The position numbers and the translations under genes are program-made. This document shows positions 1 to 7,733 of a DNA stretch of 60,927 bases, piece by piece. Position 1 is the first letter of the stretch; each line of letters starts with the position of its first letter. Source of the DNA: Flavobacteriales bacterium UBA1993 (lineage in GTDB: Bacteria; Bacteroidota; Bacteroidia; Flavobacteriales_G; Salibacteraceae); assembly GCA_002336485.1 (NCBI GenBank), contig DDCZ01000047.1, forward strand, positions 1 to 60,927. Direction: 5' to 3'. The notes below the pieces were generated by a model. That model worked only from the letters and a program-made list of their open reading frames with translations. It was not told the origin of the DNA and searched no databases.

Positions 1-711
1 AGAATAAACTTGTGTTACAACCCAAAAGGAATCGCCTTGGGAGATAGCCTCTACGAATATTACGGCGATTTTGACCACAGTACATCTCAGGGAAAACTGC
101 GGATGTATGAACATGGACTTACCACTCGAATGATCGAATTAAAGATCAAACGCAGCGACGCCAAAAAAATATCAATAGAGCGCAACAACTACGAGATCAG
201 CTACGATGGGCATCGGTTTTGGTATTTCAAAGACAGTATCGGGGAAGGGGGCACAAATCCGCGTTTGGACCACGTGACCAATCTGCCTCCAGACAGTTGT
301 TCGCTGCCGAGCGGTGAATATTATTACAGCCATTTCCCAGACATATATGCCGAGTATATTGTTCGATTCGATGATGGTGATATCAAGGAGTACAGAAAGT
401 ATCGGGATTGGTGTCCAGACTATCTATACACTGAAAAATACAATGACTTCAAGCAGCGCACCTTTTTTGCACAACGCCTCCCGGATGGCCGATTCTACAG
501 CGTATCCTACGGGCAGCCAAAGAACAGAAAACATCAAGAAACGTATTGCTCAGCGGACGGCACACTATGCAATGTGACCACCTTCAAATACAGCGACAAA
601 ACAAGGTCGGTGAAAACGCGCACCGATCAGACATCTCCGTGTCTTGATGTGCAACTTGAAGGAAAGAGGCGCAGCGTATACAAAATGGAAGAACTGAGTG
701 TGCCAGAATAG
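1..711 (+). CDS. Hypothetical protein, 5' end outside window
   Basis: The frame is open to the left edge (Arg-Ile-Asn precede the first possible start, a TTG at 10), so this is the C-terminal part of a longer gene. About 236 residues are visible. It is rich in Tyr, Asp and Arg and has several Cys (for example PDSCSLPSG and YCSADGTLC). I see no transmembrane segment or T9SS sorting tail, and recognise no domain. The next gene starts 104 bases downstream on the same strand. The function is unknown. Confidence 0.6.
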   Translation, partial: RINLCYNPKGIALGDSLYEYYGDFDHSTSQGKLRMYEHGLTTRMIELKIKRSDAKKISIERNNYEISYDGHRFWYFKDSIGEGGTNPRLDHVTNLPPDSCSLPSGEYYYSHFPDIYAEYIVRFDDGDIKEYRKYRDWCPDYLYTEKYNDFKQRTFFAQRLPDGRFYSVSYGQPKNRKHQETYCSADGTLCNVTTFKYSDKTRSVKTRTDQTSPCLDVQLEGKRRSVYKMEELSVPE

Positions 712-815
712 GCAGTCTTAGATACGCTAGCAGCTGAGGGTAAAGAATCAAATTCTATCTTTTCAAACTCAATTCCACTTTCCGTCGAACACAGCAACCC
801 AAATCTCACTTCACC

Positions 816-1454
816 ATGACAGACAAATTTTTAAGAGCAAAACATTGGCAGCTATTCTTATTGCTTTTTGGCGTGCCCATGCTGTTTCAATTCGTGATTA
901 TGACTTCCATGATTTCAAACATCGAGGCCAGTGGGAGTCCAAATCCGGCAATGATGTTTGATCAAATGAAATTCTTCCCACTCATAATGGTCGTGTATAT
1001 GGCCGTCTTCTTTAGCTGGTTTTGGTCTATGGCAATTGGACTACAAGCAAAAGTGCCTGAGGGTGTGAAAATGAAAGTGAAGAAATTTAAGATTTTCTTC
1101 TTCATTCCACTCTGCTACATGACATTGATAATGTTCTTTATGGGCTTCGTGTTCAACGGAATAGCTGACGGCACAGAAGACCCTAGTGGAGCGCTATTTG
1201 GAGGCCTGGTTATGATCATATTCCCACTTCACCTCTTGTCTATGTTTTGCATGTTCTACATCCTCTACTTTGCCGCAAAGACTGTAAAAACCGTAGAACT
1301 TCAACGAGAAGTGAAGTTCTCAGAGTTTGCTGGGGAGTTTTTTCTACTGTGGTTTTACCCAATCGGAGTTTGGATTGTGCAACCAAAAATCAACAAGATG
1401 ATGGATGGTGAATACAATGAGGAGACTATGAACAGTCTGGATGGTTCCATTTGA
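816..1454 (+). CDS. Hypothetical multi-pass membrane protein
   Basis: This 212-residue protein has about five hydrophobic spans: near residues 12-33, 53-76, 90-113, 125-155 and 172-188. Short charged loops (KVPEGVKMKVKKFK) separate them. The last segment, FYPIGVWIVQPKIN, followed by a short acidic tail, is a pattern I associate with uncharacterised Bacteroidota inner-membrane proteins. It starts at an ATG and converges on the methyltransferase gene 30 bases downstream. No catalytic motif is visible. A role in the cytoplasmic membrane is all that can be inferred. Confidence 0.7.
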   Translation: MTDKFLRAKHWQLFLLLFGVPMLFQFVIMTSMISNIEASGSPNPAMMFDQMKFFPLIMVVYMAVFFSWFWSMAIGLQAKVPEGVKMKVKKFKIFFFIPLCYMTLIMFFMGFVFNGIADGTEDPSGALFGGLVMIIFPLHLLSMFCMFYILYFAAKTVKTVELQREVKFSEFAGEFFLLWFYPIGVWIVQPKINKMMDGEYNEETMNSLDGSI

Positions 1455-1484
1455 ATATTAACAGACCCAGCGCTCGTCAATAAC

Positions 1485-2141
1485 CTAAAGCAAGTGATAG
1501 AGCTTCGTTTCAATCACTCCTTTACCGCCAGTCAAGTTCACCGACAGCAAACACCTTTCTTCTTTGACCTCGAAATTAAACGGCGGAGCCATCAGGTCAA
1601 CTCCGCTCTGCTTTTTCAACCTAATTCCTTGGCCTGAAATAATCTCTTTGTTAGGTGTAAACGCTCCTTCTGGCACATGCTCGGTTAAGATCACATATCG
1701 AAACGTCCTGAGCTTCTCTACTATGCTTTGTACTTCAGGATTTGAGAGATGCTGAAGCACTTGCCTAACGATAGCGCAATCGCCAGCAGGCAAATCATCT
1801 TTGGCAATATCCAGGCACCGGAAATCTAAGTTTTCGCCTTTATACTTCTCTCGATTTCGGGCGATGAGGTCGGGGACAATATCCACGGCTATATACTTCT
1901 TGCTAAGGCTCACAAGCTCCTTTCCTACATTGAAATCACCGCAACCTAAATCGCACACCACTATAGGTTCACCGAACGACTTCAGGAATGATTTCACGGC
2001 ATCTATGTAGGGATCAACAATTTCAGGACTATGTGATCCTACGCCCGAGTAGAAGTCTGATTCAGGACCACCCCAAAGCTTGTTTTGATACACCTGTTCC
2101 ATGGCGTCTTTTGTTGGCCATGGTGTTTTAGATTTCTTCAT
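1485..2141 (-). CDS. Class I SAM-dependent methyltransferase
   Basis: A 218-residue soluble protein with a Rossmann-type methyltransferase core. Motif I (VVCDLGCGDFNVG, residues 61-73) binds S-adenosylmethionine. The following strand ends in an acidic residue (YIAVDIVPDL), and LDIAKDDLPAGD matches the adenine-binding region. The stretch QVLQHLSNPEV resembles the 'xxQHLsn' segment of Methyltransf_11/25-type enzymes. The N-terminal 50 residues are not part of the core and may bind substrate. The substrate cannot be deduced. It is a single gene, convergent with the membrane protein gene and followed upstream by a 0.5 kb region with no clear gene. Confidence 0.8.
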   Translation of the reverse strand: MKKSKTPWPTKDAMEQVYQNKLWGGPESDFYSGVGSHSPEIVDPYIDAVKSFLKSFGEPIVVCDLGCGDFNVGKELVSLSKKYIAVDIVPDLIARNREKYKGENLDFRCLDIAKDDLPAGDCAIVRQVLQHLSNPEVQSIVEKLRTFRYVILTEHVPEGAFTPNKEIISGQGIRLKKQSGVDLMAPPFNFEVKEERCLLSVNLTGGKGVIETKLYHLL

Positions 2142-2654
2142 TCTTTTCTCAAAATCCGGCTAAAGGTCTTAATATTCTTCTCCAAACTCATCAAAACAGG
2201 CAGCGTAGAGACAGAACCAACGCTCAAAGGTAGGGCGGCTTGGCGGTGAGCATTTCAACTGCGCAATAACGTGTATCTTTCTCCCTTTCGGTGCGCCCCA
2301 CCAATGCCCTCAGATTGGATAAGGCAGTTACTCTCATCGCTCAACAAAGCCCAAACAACAGACCACACCCATGTCGGACAATTTTTGGAATAACACATAA
2401 CAATTAAGACGCCATCAAAAAGATATGGACTGGCGTCGAATTGACTTCGATAAGAGAGGCTCACAGAGAGCGAATACTAGAGAAAATGGAAGTATGCAAA
2501 GGTTGTAAGGGGTGCTAGTTGATGGATTGTAGCCCGAGGCTAAAATGAGACATGGTCTGCAAGAATGAACTGAATTCCGAACAGTTCTAGCCTTTAAACG
2601 TTGAATACAATGACTTGCAGAAATTACTGCGCTTCCAAAACAAATCACATTCCT
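2142..2654. other. Intergenic stretch with one possible micro-ORF
   Basis: About 510 bases without a convincing gene. Two minus-strand open frames (ending 2255 and 2415) look non-coding, with odd composition and no plausible signal. On the plus strand a short frame at 2414-2518 (34 codons after a TAA) reads like a real protein end, finishing in EKMEVCKGCKGC. It has no ATG, GTG or early TTG start; only ATC or ATA is available near its 5' end. It may be a decayed gene end or a micro-protein. No promoter, repeat or RNA gene was recognised here. Confidence 0.35.
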
Positions 2655-2828
2655 ATGTTCGGCATATTCAAGAAAAAATCAGACCTTGAAAAATTAGAAA
2701 TCAAGTATCGCACATTGCTAAGTGAAGCGCACAAGCTTTCCGCGAGCAACAGAAAACTGAGCGACCAAAAGGTAGCTGAGGCGGATGTTGTTTTGAAAAA
2801 AATAGAAGCGCTTAAAACAAACAATTAG
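2655..2828 (+). CDS. Lacal_2735 family small protein
   Basis: A 57-residue protein starting MFGIFKKKSDLEKL. It fits the short Lacal_2735 family found in Bacteroidota: a basic N-terminus FGIFKKK, then a helical stretch ending in NRKLSDQKVAEADVVLKKIEAL. I chose the ATG at 2655 rather than an in-frame start 54 bases upstream, because family members begin at this MFG(I/L)FKKK. The whole protein should form one or two helices. No function is known for the family. A 190-base region without a recognisable gene follows (2829-3022). Confidence 0.75.
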   Translation: MFGIFKKKSDLEKLEIKYRTLLSEAHKLSASNRKLSDQKVAEADVVLKKIEALKTNN

Positions 2829-3022
2829 CGAAATTCGGTGCGGTGGTAATGGGCGGAAAGACCATATTCTACCTCAAAATTTAATAGCCCCCGGATGCAA
2901 GCCTCATCAACATGAAAGCCCGATGGAATAAAAGCTCACTTTTGCCTTTCAATGGATTGGTTCAAGAATCAATAAAACCTCTATCATCGCTTGATTAAAG
3001 AGAATCTTCCACCTACCGCATC

Positions 3023-3787
3023 ATGAAAAAGGAACATCTATTTGACAATGGAGTAAAGGTCTATGATCACCAGCTTTTACCGATTCAACGTGAACGATAT
3101 AAGAGCCGAAACGTGCACGAAGAAGAGGAAGAAGACCTGTTTGTGAAAATCATCGGCGGCCTTCACAAAGATGCAGTCTATGTGAGTGTGGGCACTGCCA
3201 TTGGTTACTACCCTCTGTTAGCCAAACGACTTAAAAACGACATCAATGTTCATTGTTTTGAGCCGTTGCCGCTGCACTTAGAGTATCTTAAAGAGAACAT
3301 GGAACTGAACGGGTTGGCGCCATCCGCGTTTTCCGTTTATGACGTGGCTGTTTCTACAGAGCACGGAGAAGTATCCTTCGCGAACGAATCATACGGCAGT
3401 TCCATCGTTTCCAATCCGACGAAGGAACCGTTGATGATGTTTCTTAAAAACATGGTGAAGCGACTCCTTGGTAGAGCTACATATCACCTCAGCATTTCAG
3501 TTAAGTCTATCCCGATGATAGATCTATTTGACTTGATCAAATCACCGACGGTTGATTTCTTGCAAATGGATATTCAAGGATTTGAGCAGCCCGTGCTGGA
3601 GAAATATTTTGCTGATCTAGACTCAAGCAAACGGGTGATTAAGTCCTTTTTAATTGGAACGCACAGCATTGAAATACACAAAGCGTGCAAATCACTTTTT
3701 GAAAAAAATGGGTATTCCATCATCCTTGATGAATATGAAACCCAGCATCAACCGGATGGTATCATTTACTGCGAAATTGATGGATAA
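3023..3787 (+). CDS. FkbM family methyltransferase
   Basis: A 254-residue SAM-dependent methyltransferase of the FkbM (Methyltransf_21) type. The glycine-rich SAM motif is VYVSVGTAIGYYPLL (about residues 52-66). CFEPLPLHLEYL is the usual FkbM 'FEP' motif, and FLQMDIQGFEQPVLE (about 181-196) is the diagnostic 'KiDiEGxE' block. Family members O-methylate sugars or polyketide-type hydroxyls; no sugar cluster surrounds this gene, so the substrate is unknown. It stands alone between intergenic stretches of roughly 190 and 110 bases. Confidence 0.85.
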   Translation: MKKEHLFDNGVKVYDHQLLPIQRERYKSRNVHEEEEEDLFVKIIGGLHKDAVYVSVGTAIGYYPLLAKRLKNDINVHCFEPLPLHLEYLKENMELNGLAPSAFSVYDVAVSTEHGEVSFANESYGSSIVSNPTKEPLMMFLKNMVKRLLGRATYHLSISVKSIPMIDLFDLIKSPTVDFLQMDIQGFEQPVLEKYFADLDSSKRVIKSFLIGTHSIEIHKACKSLFEKNGYSIILDEYETQHQPDGIIYCEIDG

Positions 3788-3899
3788 GGCCGTGTAGTTC
3801 AATATACGTATCAGACATATCGCTTCGACTTCCCTCTAATCAATTGTAACTTAAGATACTAAGTGGCGTTATATTCAGTTACTAATTGAAAGCCCTATT

Positions 3900-6104
3900 A
3901 TGAAGTCGATCAACCTCTCGCACATTCTCACCCTCTTTCTCTTTTGTACATCGTGCCTTGTTCAGGGTCAGGGAATATTTAGTTCCTTGGAATTTGGACT
4001 CGACAACCCAGATGTCACCAGCATTCGAATTTATCCGGAAGAAGAACGCATTGGTGAATTCATAAGCCGAATTTCAGAGTTTGATCAACTGAAGGAGATT
4101 CAGATTAAACGCTACACAGGAAGCGCTTCAAGCAAATTACTATTAGCCACACTCAGCAATATAGACGCGCTTCAATCCCTGCAACTAGAGCTGATTGACG
4201 TGGAAATGGTGCCCCCGTACCTCGATCAATTCGAAGAACTAAAAACATTGACGTTCTCATTTAACAGTGACGCGGAATTTCGATTGACTCAGCAACAGTT
4301 TATCCTCCTGAATGGAGTGAACAGCATGATCGTGAAGGTGCTCAGCGATCAACAAATGGCGCTCGACTATATGGATAGACTCATTGCCGTTTACCCATCC
4401 ATGGCACCCAACTTGGAAAACTTCCGGTCCTATGTGCCCAACCCAAAATTGGAACGGGTTCCTAAATCATACGCTTCATTTACCTCCATTTTATTGCCCA
4501 AATCAAATAGCGTGTTGATTGACCCCGCCATTGAATCCAGATTCGTAACAAACGACGGCAGCGTCATTACCATTCCTGCCTTGGCGTTTGTTGACGACAA
4601 CAACACAGTTGTTACGGATTCGGTCCAAATCGACTTCACCTATTTCCGCGATCAATTAGACATCGCTTTTGCGCAAATTAGCATGGAAGTGACAGATGCA
4701 GCCACGGCAAGCCTTCTTGAATCAGCGGGCATGTTTGAGCTAAACGCCTCCGTTGATGGCGAATTTCTCAGCTTGGGAAACGGAAATGAAATCGACATCC
4801 TATTTAACTCCACCGCTGCGGGCGACTACAACATTTACCGATTTGATGACGGGGCAAACAACTGGGACATCACCGAAAACGACAATAGACCCATTGACGC
4901 AGCCCAAAGCATTTATACGCCTGCATATTTCCGATACAGCGACCTCATCGCCAAGATCAACTTGCCTAACTCGCAGAAACCAATTTCCTACAATCAATCA
5001 GAAATATTTGCCTCAAATGAATTCATTCGGTACGAGGAACGCGCCCAAACAACGTGGGTGGATTATGACATCGAAGACGATGAAACGCATGCGGATCTAT
5101 CGCGACACTACCGCATGGCAGCAAAGAAAAAAAAGTCGGAATTGCCCTTCATAGAACTGAGTCGAGAGCGCAGTCCAGATCGAAATTTACGGACCCATTT
5201 TTTCTTTAAGCTAGACGAGCAAAACCATGTCATTCCAGAAATCAGAACGATTCGTAGACTGCTATGGCGGACGGTTGATCAGGTTAGTTCTTCCGACTTT
5301 AGAAACACCTATGTCCGCAACAATTCGTACGTAGATTTTCGACTCAACTACACCCCTGAAACGGAAGAGTTTCAATTCATATTCAAAGAGATAACGGGTG
5401 AGTTTGACACCTTAATTGCTGTTCCTTTTCTTGGAAAACGAAATGCGACAGGCTCACATGTTGCAGAACACTTAGACATTCTCACCTCCTATCAAAAGGC
5501 CTTTGGCAACGTTTCACACAAAAAAATTAAAGCCAAGGAATCTGGTGAGACCAAGTATGCCCGGCAATTGCAAGCGCATTTGGCTAAGCGAACCGAACAG
5601 GAACACCGGGCCTGGGAAAAGGCAAAAGCTCGGATGTTGCCAGCAGAAAAGAAGAAATCATTTGAAGAATGGCACAGCTACTATAACAACCTATACCGCA
5701 TGCAGCAGCAACAGTTGCTCGCTCAAAACGGAAACTCCTTCGCCGTTGTTCGGGCTATTTCGTTAGGGGAAATGGGCATGTGGAATTGCGATAATCCAGT
5801 CTTAAGACTAGAGCGCATCCAGCCGATTAACATTCTGGCAAAAAATTCAGATGACAGAAATTTTAGCGTGGCCGTGCTCTTTCTTGATTTCAACTCATCT
5901 TACACTACAGGTTCGAAATCAAAAATTGACCGAGAAGGAGCGTGTGCTTACCTCCTGTTTGACGGACAGGAAAATGTTTCATGGATCACGCCCCATGAAG
6001 TGAAGAATCGAAAAACCCGTGGACTGGAAGCGAAACAGGACTTCGTTCCCATCGCTAGCATAGATGTGGAGGGGTTGCGCAGAGAACTGTTTAGTTCGCT
6101 TTGA
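3900..6104 (+). CDS. Secreted 734-aa protein, unknown function
   Basis: The N-terminus is a signal peptide (SHILTLFLFCTSCLVQGQ), which could also be read as a weak lipobox. Residues about 50-150 have a leucine-rich, repeat-like texture. A central domain at about 215-340 carries IPALAFVD..., LESAGMFELNAS and IDILFNSTAAGDYNIY, a beta-rich arrangement I have seen in large Bacteroidota surface proteins (inference, no named family). Residues 540-620 are charged and helical (KRTEQEHRAWEKAKARM), likely coiled coil. There is no type A or B T9SS tail and no membrane anchor. An imperfect inverted repeat, CAATTGTAAC...GTTACTAATTG, lies at 3841-3888 just upstream. Confidence 0.65.
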   Translation: MKSINLSHILTLFLFCTSCLVQGQGIFSSLEFGLDNPDVTSIRIYPEEERIGEFISRISEFDQLKEIQIKRYTGSASSKLLLATLSNIDALQSLQLELIDVEMVPPYLDQFEELKTLTFSFNSDAEFRLTQQQFILLNGVNSMIVKVLSDQQMALDYMDRLIAVYPSMAPNLENFRSYVPNPKLERVPKSYASFTSILLPKSNSVLIDPAIESRFVTNDGSVITIPALAFVDDNNTVVTDSVQIDFTYFRDQLDIAFAQISMEVTDAATASLLESAGMFELNASVDGEFLSLGNGNEIDILFNSTAAGDYNIYRFDDGANNWDITENDNRPIDAAQSIYTPAYFRYSDLIAKINLPNSQKPISYNQSEIFASNEFIRYEERAQTTWVDYDIEDDETHADLSRHYRMAAKKKKSELPFIELSRERSPDRNLRTHFFFKLDEQNHVIPEIRTIRRLLWRTVDQVSSSDFRNTYVRNNSYVDFRLNYTPETEEFQFIFKEITGEFDTLIAVPFLGKRNATGSHVAEHLDILTSYQKAFGNVSHKKIKAKESGETKYARQLQAHLAKRTEQEHRAWEKAKARMLPAEKKKSFEEWHSYYNNLYRMQQQQLLAQNGNSFAVVRAISLGEMGMWNCDNPVLRLERIQPINILAKNSDDRNFSVAVLFLDFNSSYTTGSKSKIDREGACAYLLFDGQENVSWITPHEVKNRKTRGLEAKQDFVPIASIDVEGLRRELFSSL

Positions 6105-6114
6105 TATATTGCGA

Positions 6115-6208
6115 TCAACGCATCACCGACAACCGAGCCACTTGCACCTTGCCAGCATCTGTTGTTGACTTCAAAAGGTAAACGCCTGGTTTGCCTAATC
6201 CAAAAAAA
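6115..6208 (-). pseudogene. Orphan T9SS type A sorting-tail remnant
   Basis: Reading the minus strand from about 6208 to a TGA at 6117-6115 gives GKPGVYLLKSTTDAGKVQ followed by VARLSVMR. This is the ending of a type A T9SS sorting domain (pattern: GVYllk-TtdaGkvqv-kl). Nothing upstream in that frame encodes the rest of the roughly 75-residue domain or a passenger: the frame runs into the 3' end of the metal-binding lipoprotein gene, offset by one base. I infer the relic of a deleted T9SS cargo gene. It is too short to be exported by itself. Confidence 0.6.
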
Positions 6209-6496
6209 CTAGTGGCTATGGCCTTCATGGTCGTCATTCGCGGCGACTGCTTCTAAGTCCATTCCGCACGCGCCACACTTACCGGCTTCGGCGTATGTCT
6301 TTTCTCCTTCACATTTCATAGGACAGGAGTAGGTCGAGGCCTGCGCCTCATCTCCATCGTGGTCGTGCCCTTCATGGTCGTGACCTTCGTGCGATTCATG
6401 TGTGTCTGATTGTTCTTGGTTTCCACAACTTGTAACCATTGCACCACCACAAAATAATAGGGCCGCGCTTGCTATAATAATGAGCTTCTTTTTCAT
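6209..6496 (-). CDS. Heavy-metal-binding domain lipoprotein
   Basis: A small lipoprotein: signal MKKKLIIIASAALLFCGG with the acylated Cys near residue 24 (VTSC). A His/Asp-rich linker follows (HEGHDHEGHDHDGD). The C-terminal domain YSCPMKCEGEKTYAEAGKCG / ACGMDLE is the heavy-metal-binding (YHS-like) module commonly carried by RND membrane-fusion proteins. The domain binds soft metals through Cys/Met/His. I chose the ATG at 6496 because it begins the signal peptide; a TTG 18 bases upstream is possible. It is the last gene of the efflux operon and probably hands metal to the membrane-fusion protein or buffers the periplasm. Confidence 0.85.
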   Translation of the reverse strand: MKKKLIIIASAALLFCGGAMVTSCGNQEQSDTHESHEGHDHEGHDHDGDEAQASTYSCPMKCEGEKTYAEAGKCGACGMDLEAVAANDDHEGHSH

Positions 6497-6517
6497 GTGT
6501 GCTAAGATATTCAATCT

Positions 6518-7732
6518 CTAATGATGGTGGCCATGTCCGCCCTCCCCTTTCTTCATTTCAGCCAACAAGTAGAAGGCGCCTTTGGTTACCATCTGCGCAT
6601 GCTCTGGTAAATTATATGCCGGAACCACCTCCGTAAATCCAATGTCCTTTGCGCCGGTGTTCACTTCGATTTTCCGAAACACAAATTCGTCTTTGTGGCC
6701 TTGGTCGGCACTTGACTTTGGTTTCAAAACAAATATGTAGCTCAGTCCGCCGTCGCTCACTATGGCGTCGTTTGGAAGCGCTCGAACCTTTGCATCGTTG
6801 GTCACGATTCGAGCGTCGACATACATCCCCGGTAATAAATTCCCATCTGGATTGTCAATCTCCGCGTGCACGACCATGGCCTTTGGTTCATCTTCAAACG
6901 CACGCCCCAAGGCAAAAACTTCTCCCTCAAAAACCGAGTCGGCATCGTTGGTTAATGAGAACACCACCTTCTGCCCTTTTCGGATCATATTCATGTCTTT
7001 CTCATACACGTTCAAATCGATGTGGATGTGATCGTTGTCTACAATCTCAAACAATGTTTGATTTGGCAAGACAGACATGCCCATTGTGATATCAATGGAT
7101 CGCACATAACCTCGAATCGGTGATCGGATGGCAACACTCGAAACAAAGTCACCGCTTGACACTTTCTCCATTTCCAAGCCCAGCAATTGAAGCCTCGCTT
7201 CGAGTCCATTCAACTTTGCCTGCAGACTCGTGAATTCAGACTCCTTCAACTGCAAACTCTTCAATGCCTGAACGCTGTCAGCATACAAACTCTTCGCACG
7301 TTCATAATCCTTTTCAGCATATTGAAGTTTGCTCTGCGTGGTCATATACGCTTCTTGAACTTCTATAATGTCTGGGTGTTCAACATTCGCCAGAACTTGA
7401 CCTTGTTTCACAAAGTCCCCTTCGAGCACAAGAATGCTTTTCACGCGACCATCGGTGATTGAGCTTACGCTCGCCTTGTTTTGAGGCGGTAGCTCCAGTT
7501 GTCCATTCGACTTCACCGTGGTGCTTAGATTCAAGAACTGGAATTTCCCCATTTCTATGTCCATGACTTCCATTTGCTTCTGGAGTAAGTGGACTTCGTC
7601 TTCATTCGGTTCCTCTTCGTGCTCGTGTCCTTCGTGGGTGTCTGCCTGAGGCGCTTCATCTACGGTACTGCATGCCGTGAAAGCGCATGTGATTAGCGCC
7701 AGGAATATGGTTTTGTATGTGATTGTCTTCAT
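6518..7732 (-). CDS. RND efflux periplasmic adaptor (CusB/CzcB type)
   Basis: A membrane-fusion protein of about 404 residues. It is a lipoprotein (FTACST, Cys near 21) with a His/Glu-rich segment DTHEGHEHEEE after the anchor. The barrel-sandwich halves are recognisable (GRVKSILVLEGDFVKQGQVL and SPIRGYVRSIDITMGMSV), with a helical hairpin between them (YMTTQSKLQYAEKDYERAK). A beta-barrel domain follows (LPGMYVDARI). The tail ends in a metal-binding run, GGHGHHH. The ATG at 7732 follows the pump gene stop by one base, so translation is surely coupled. It bridges the inner-membrane pump and the outer-membrane channel. The His tracts at both ends suggest direct metal handling. Confidence 0.9.
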   Translation of the reverse strand: MKTITYKTIFLALITCAFTACSTVDEAPQADTHEGHEHEEEPNEDEVHLLQKQMEVMDIEMGKFQFLNLSTTVKSNGQLELPPQNKASVSSITDGRVKSILVLEGDFVKQGQVLANVEHPDIIEVQEAYMTTQSKLQYAEKDYERAKSLYADSVQALKSLQLKESEFTSLQAKLNGLEARLQLLGLEMEKVSSGDFVSSVAIRSPIRGYVRSIDITMGMSVLPNQTLFEIVDNDHIHIDLNVYEKDMNMIRKGQKVVFSLTNDADSVFEGEVFALGRAFEDEPKAMVVHAEIDNPDGNLLPGMYVDARIVTNDAKVRALPNDAIVSDGGLSYIFVLKPKSSADQGHKDEFVFRKIEVNTGAKDIGFTEVVPAYNLPEHAQMVTKGAFYLLAEMKKGEGGHGHHH

Positions 7733-7733
7733 C

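Noticed and set aside
2255..2648. Two minus-strand open frames in the 2.1-2.65 kb gap, and an integron attC-like TAACAATTAAGAC string at 2398-2410
   Set aside because: The frames have no plausible start signals or family. The attC resemblance is limited to one short box with no matching partner or palindromic arms, and no cassette structure or integrase is nearby.
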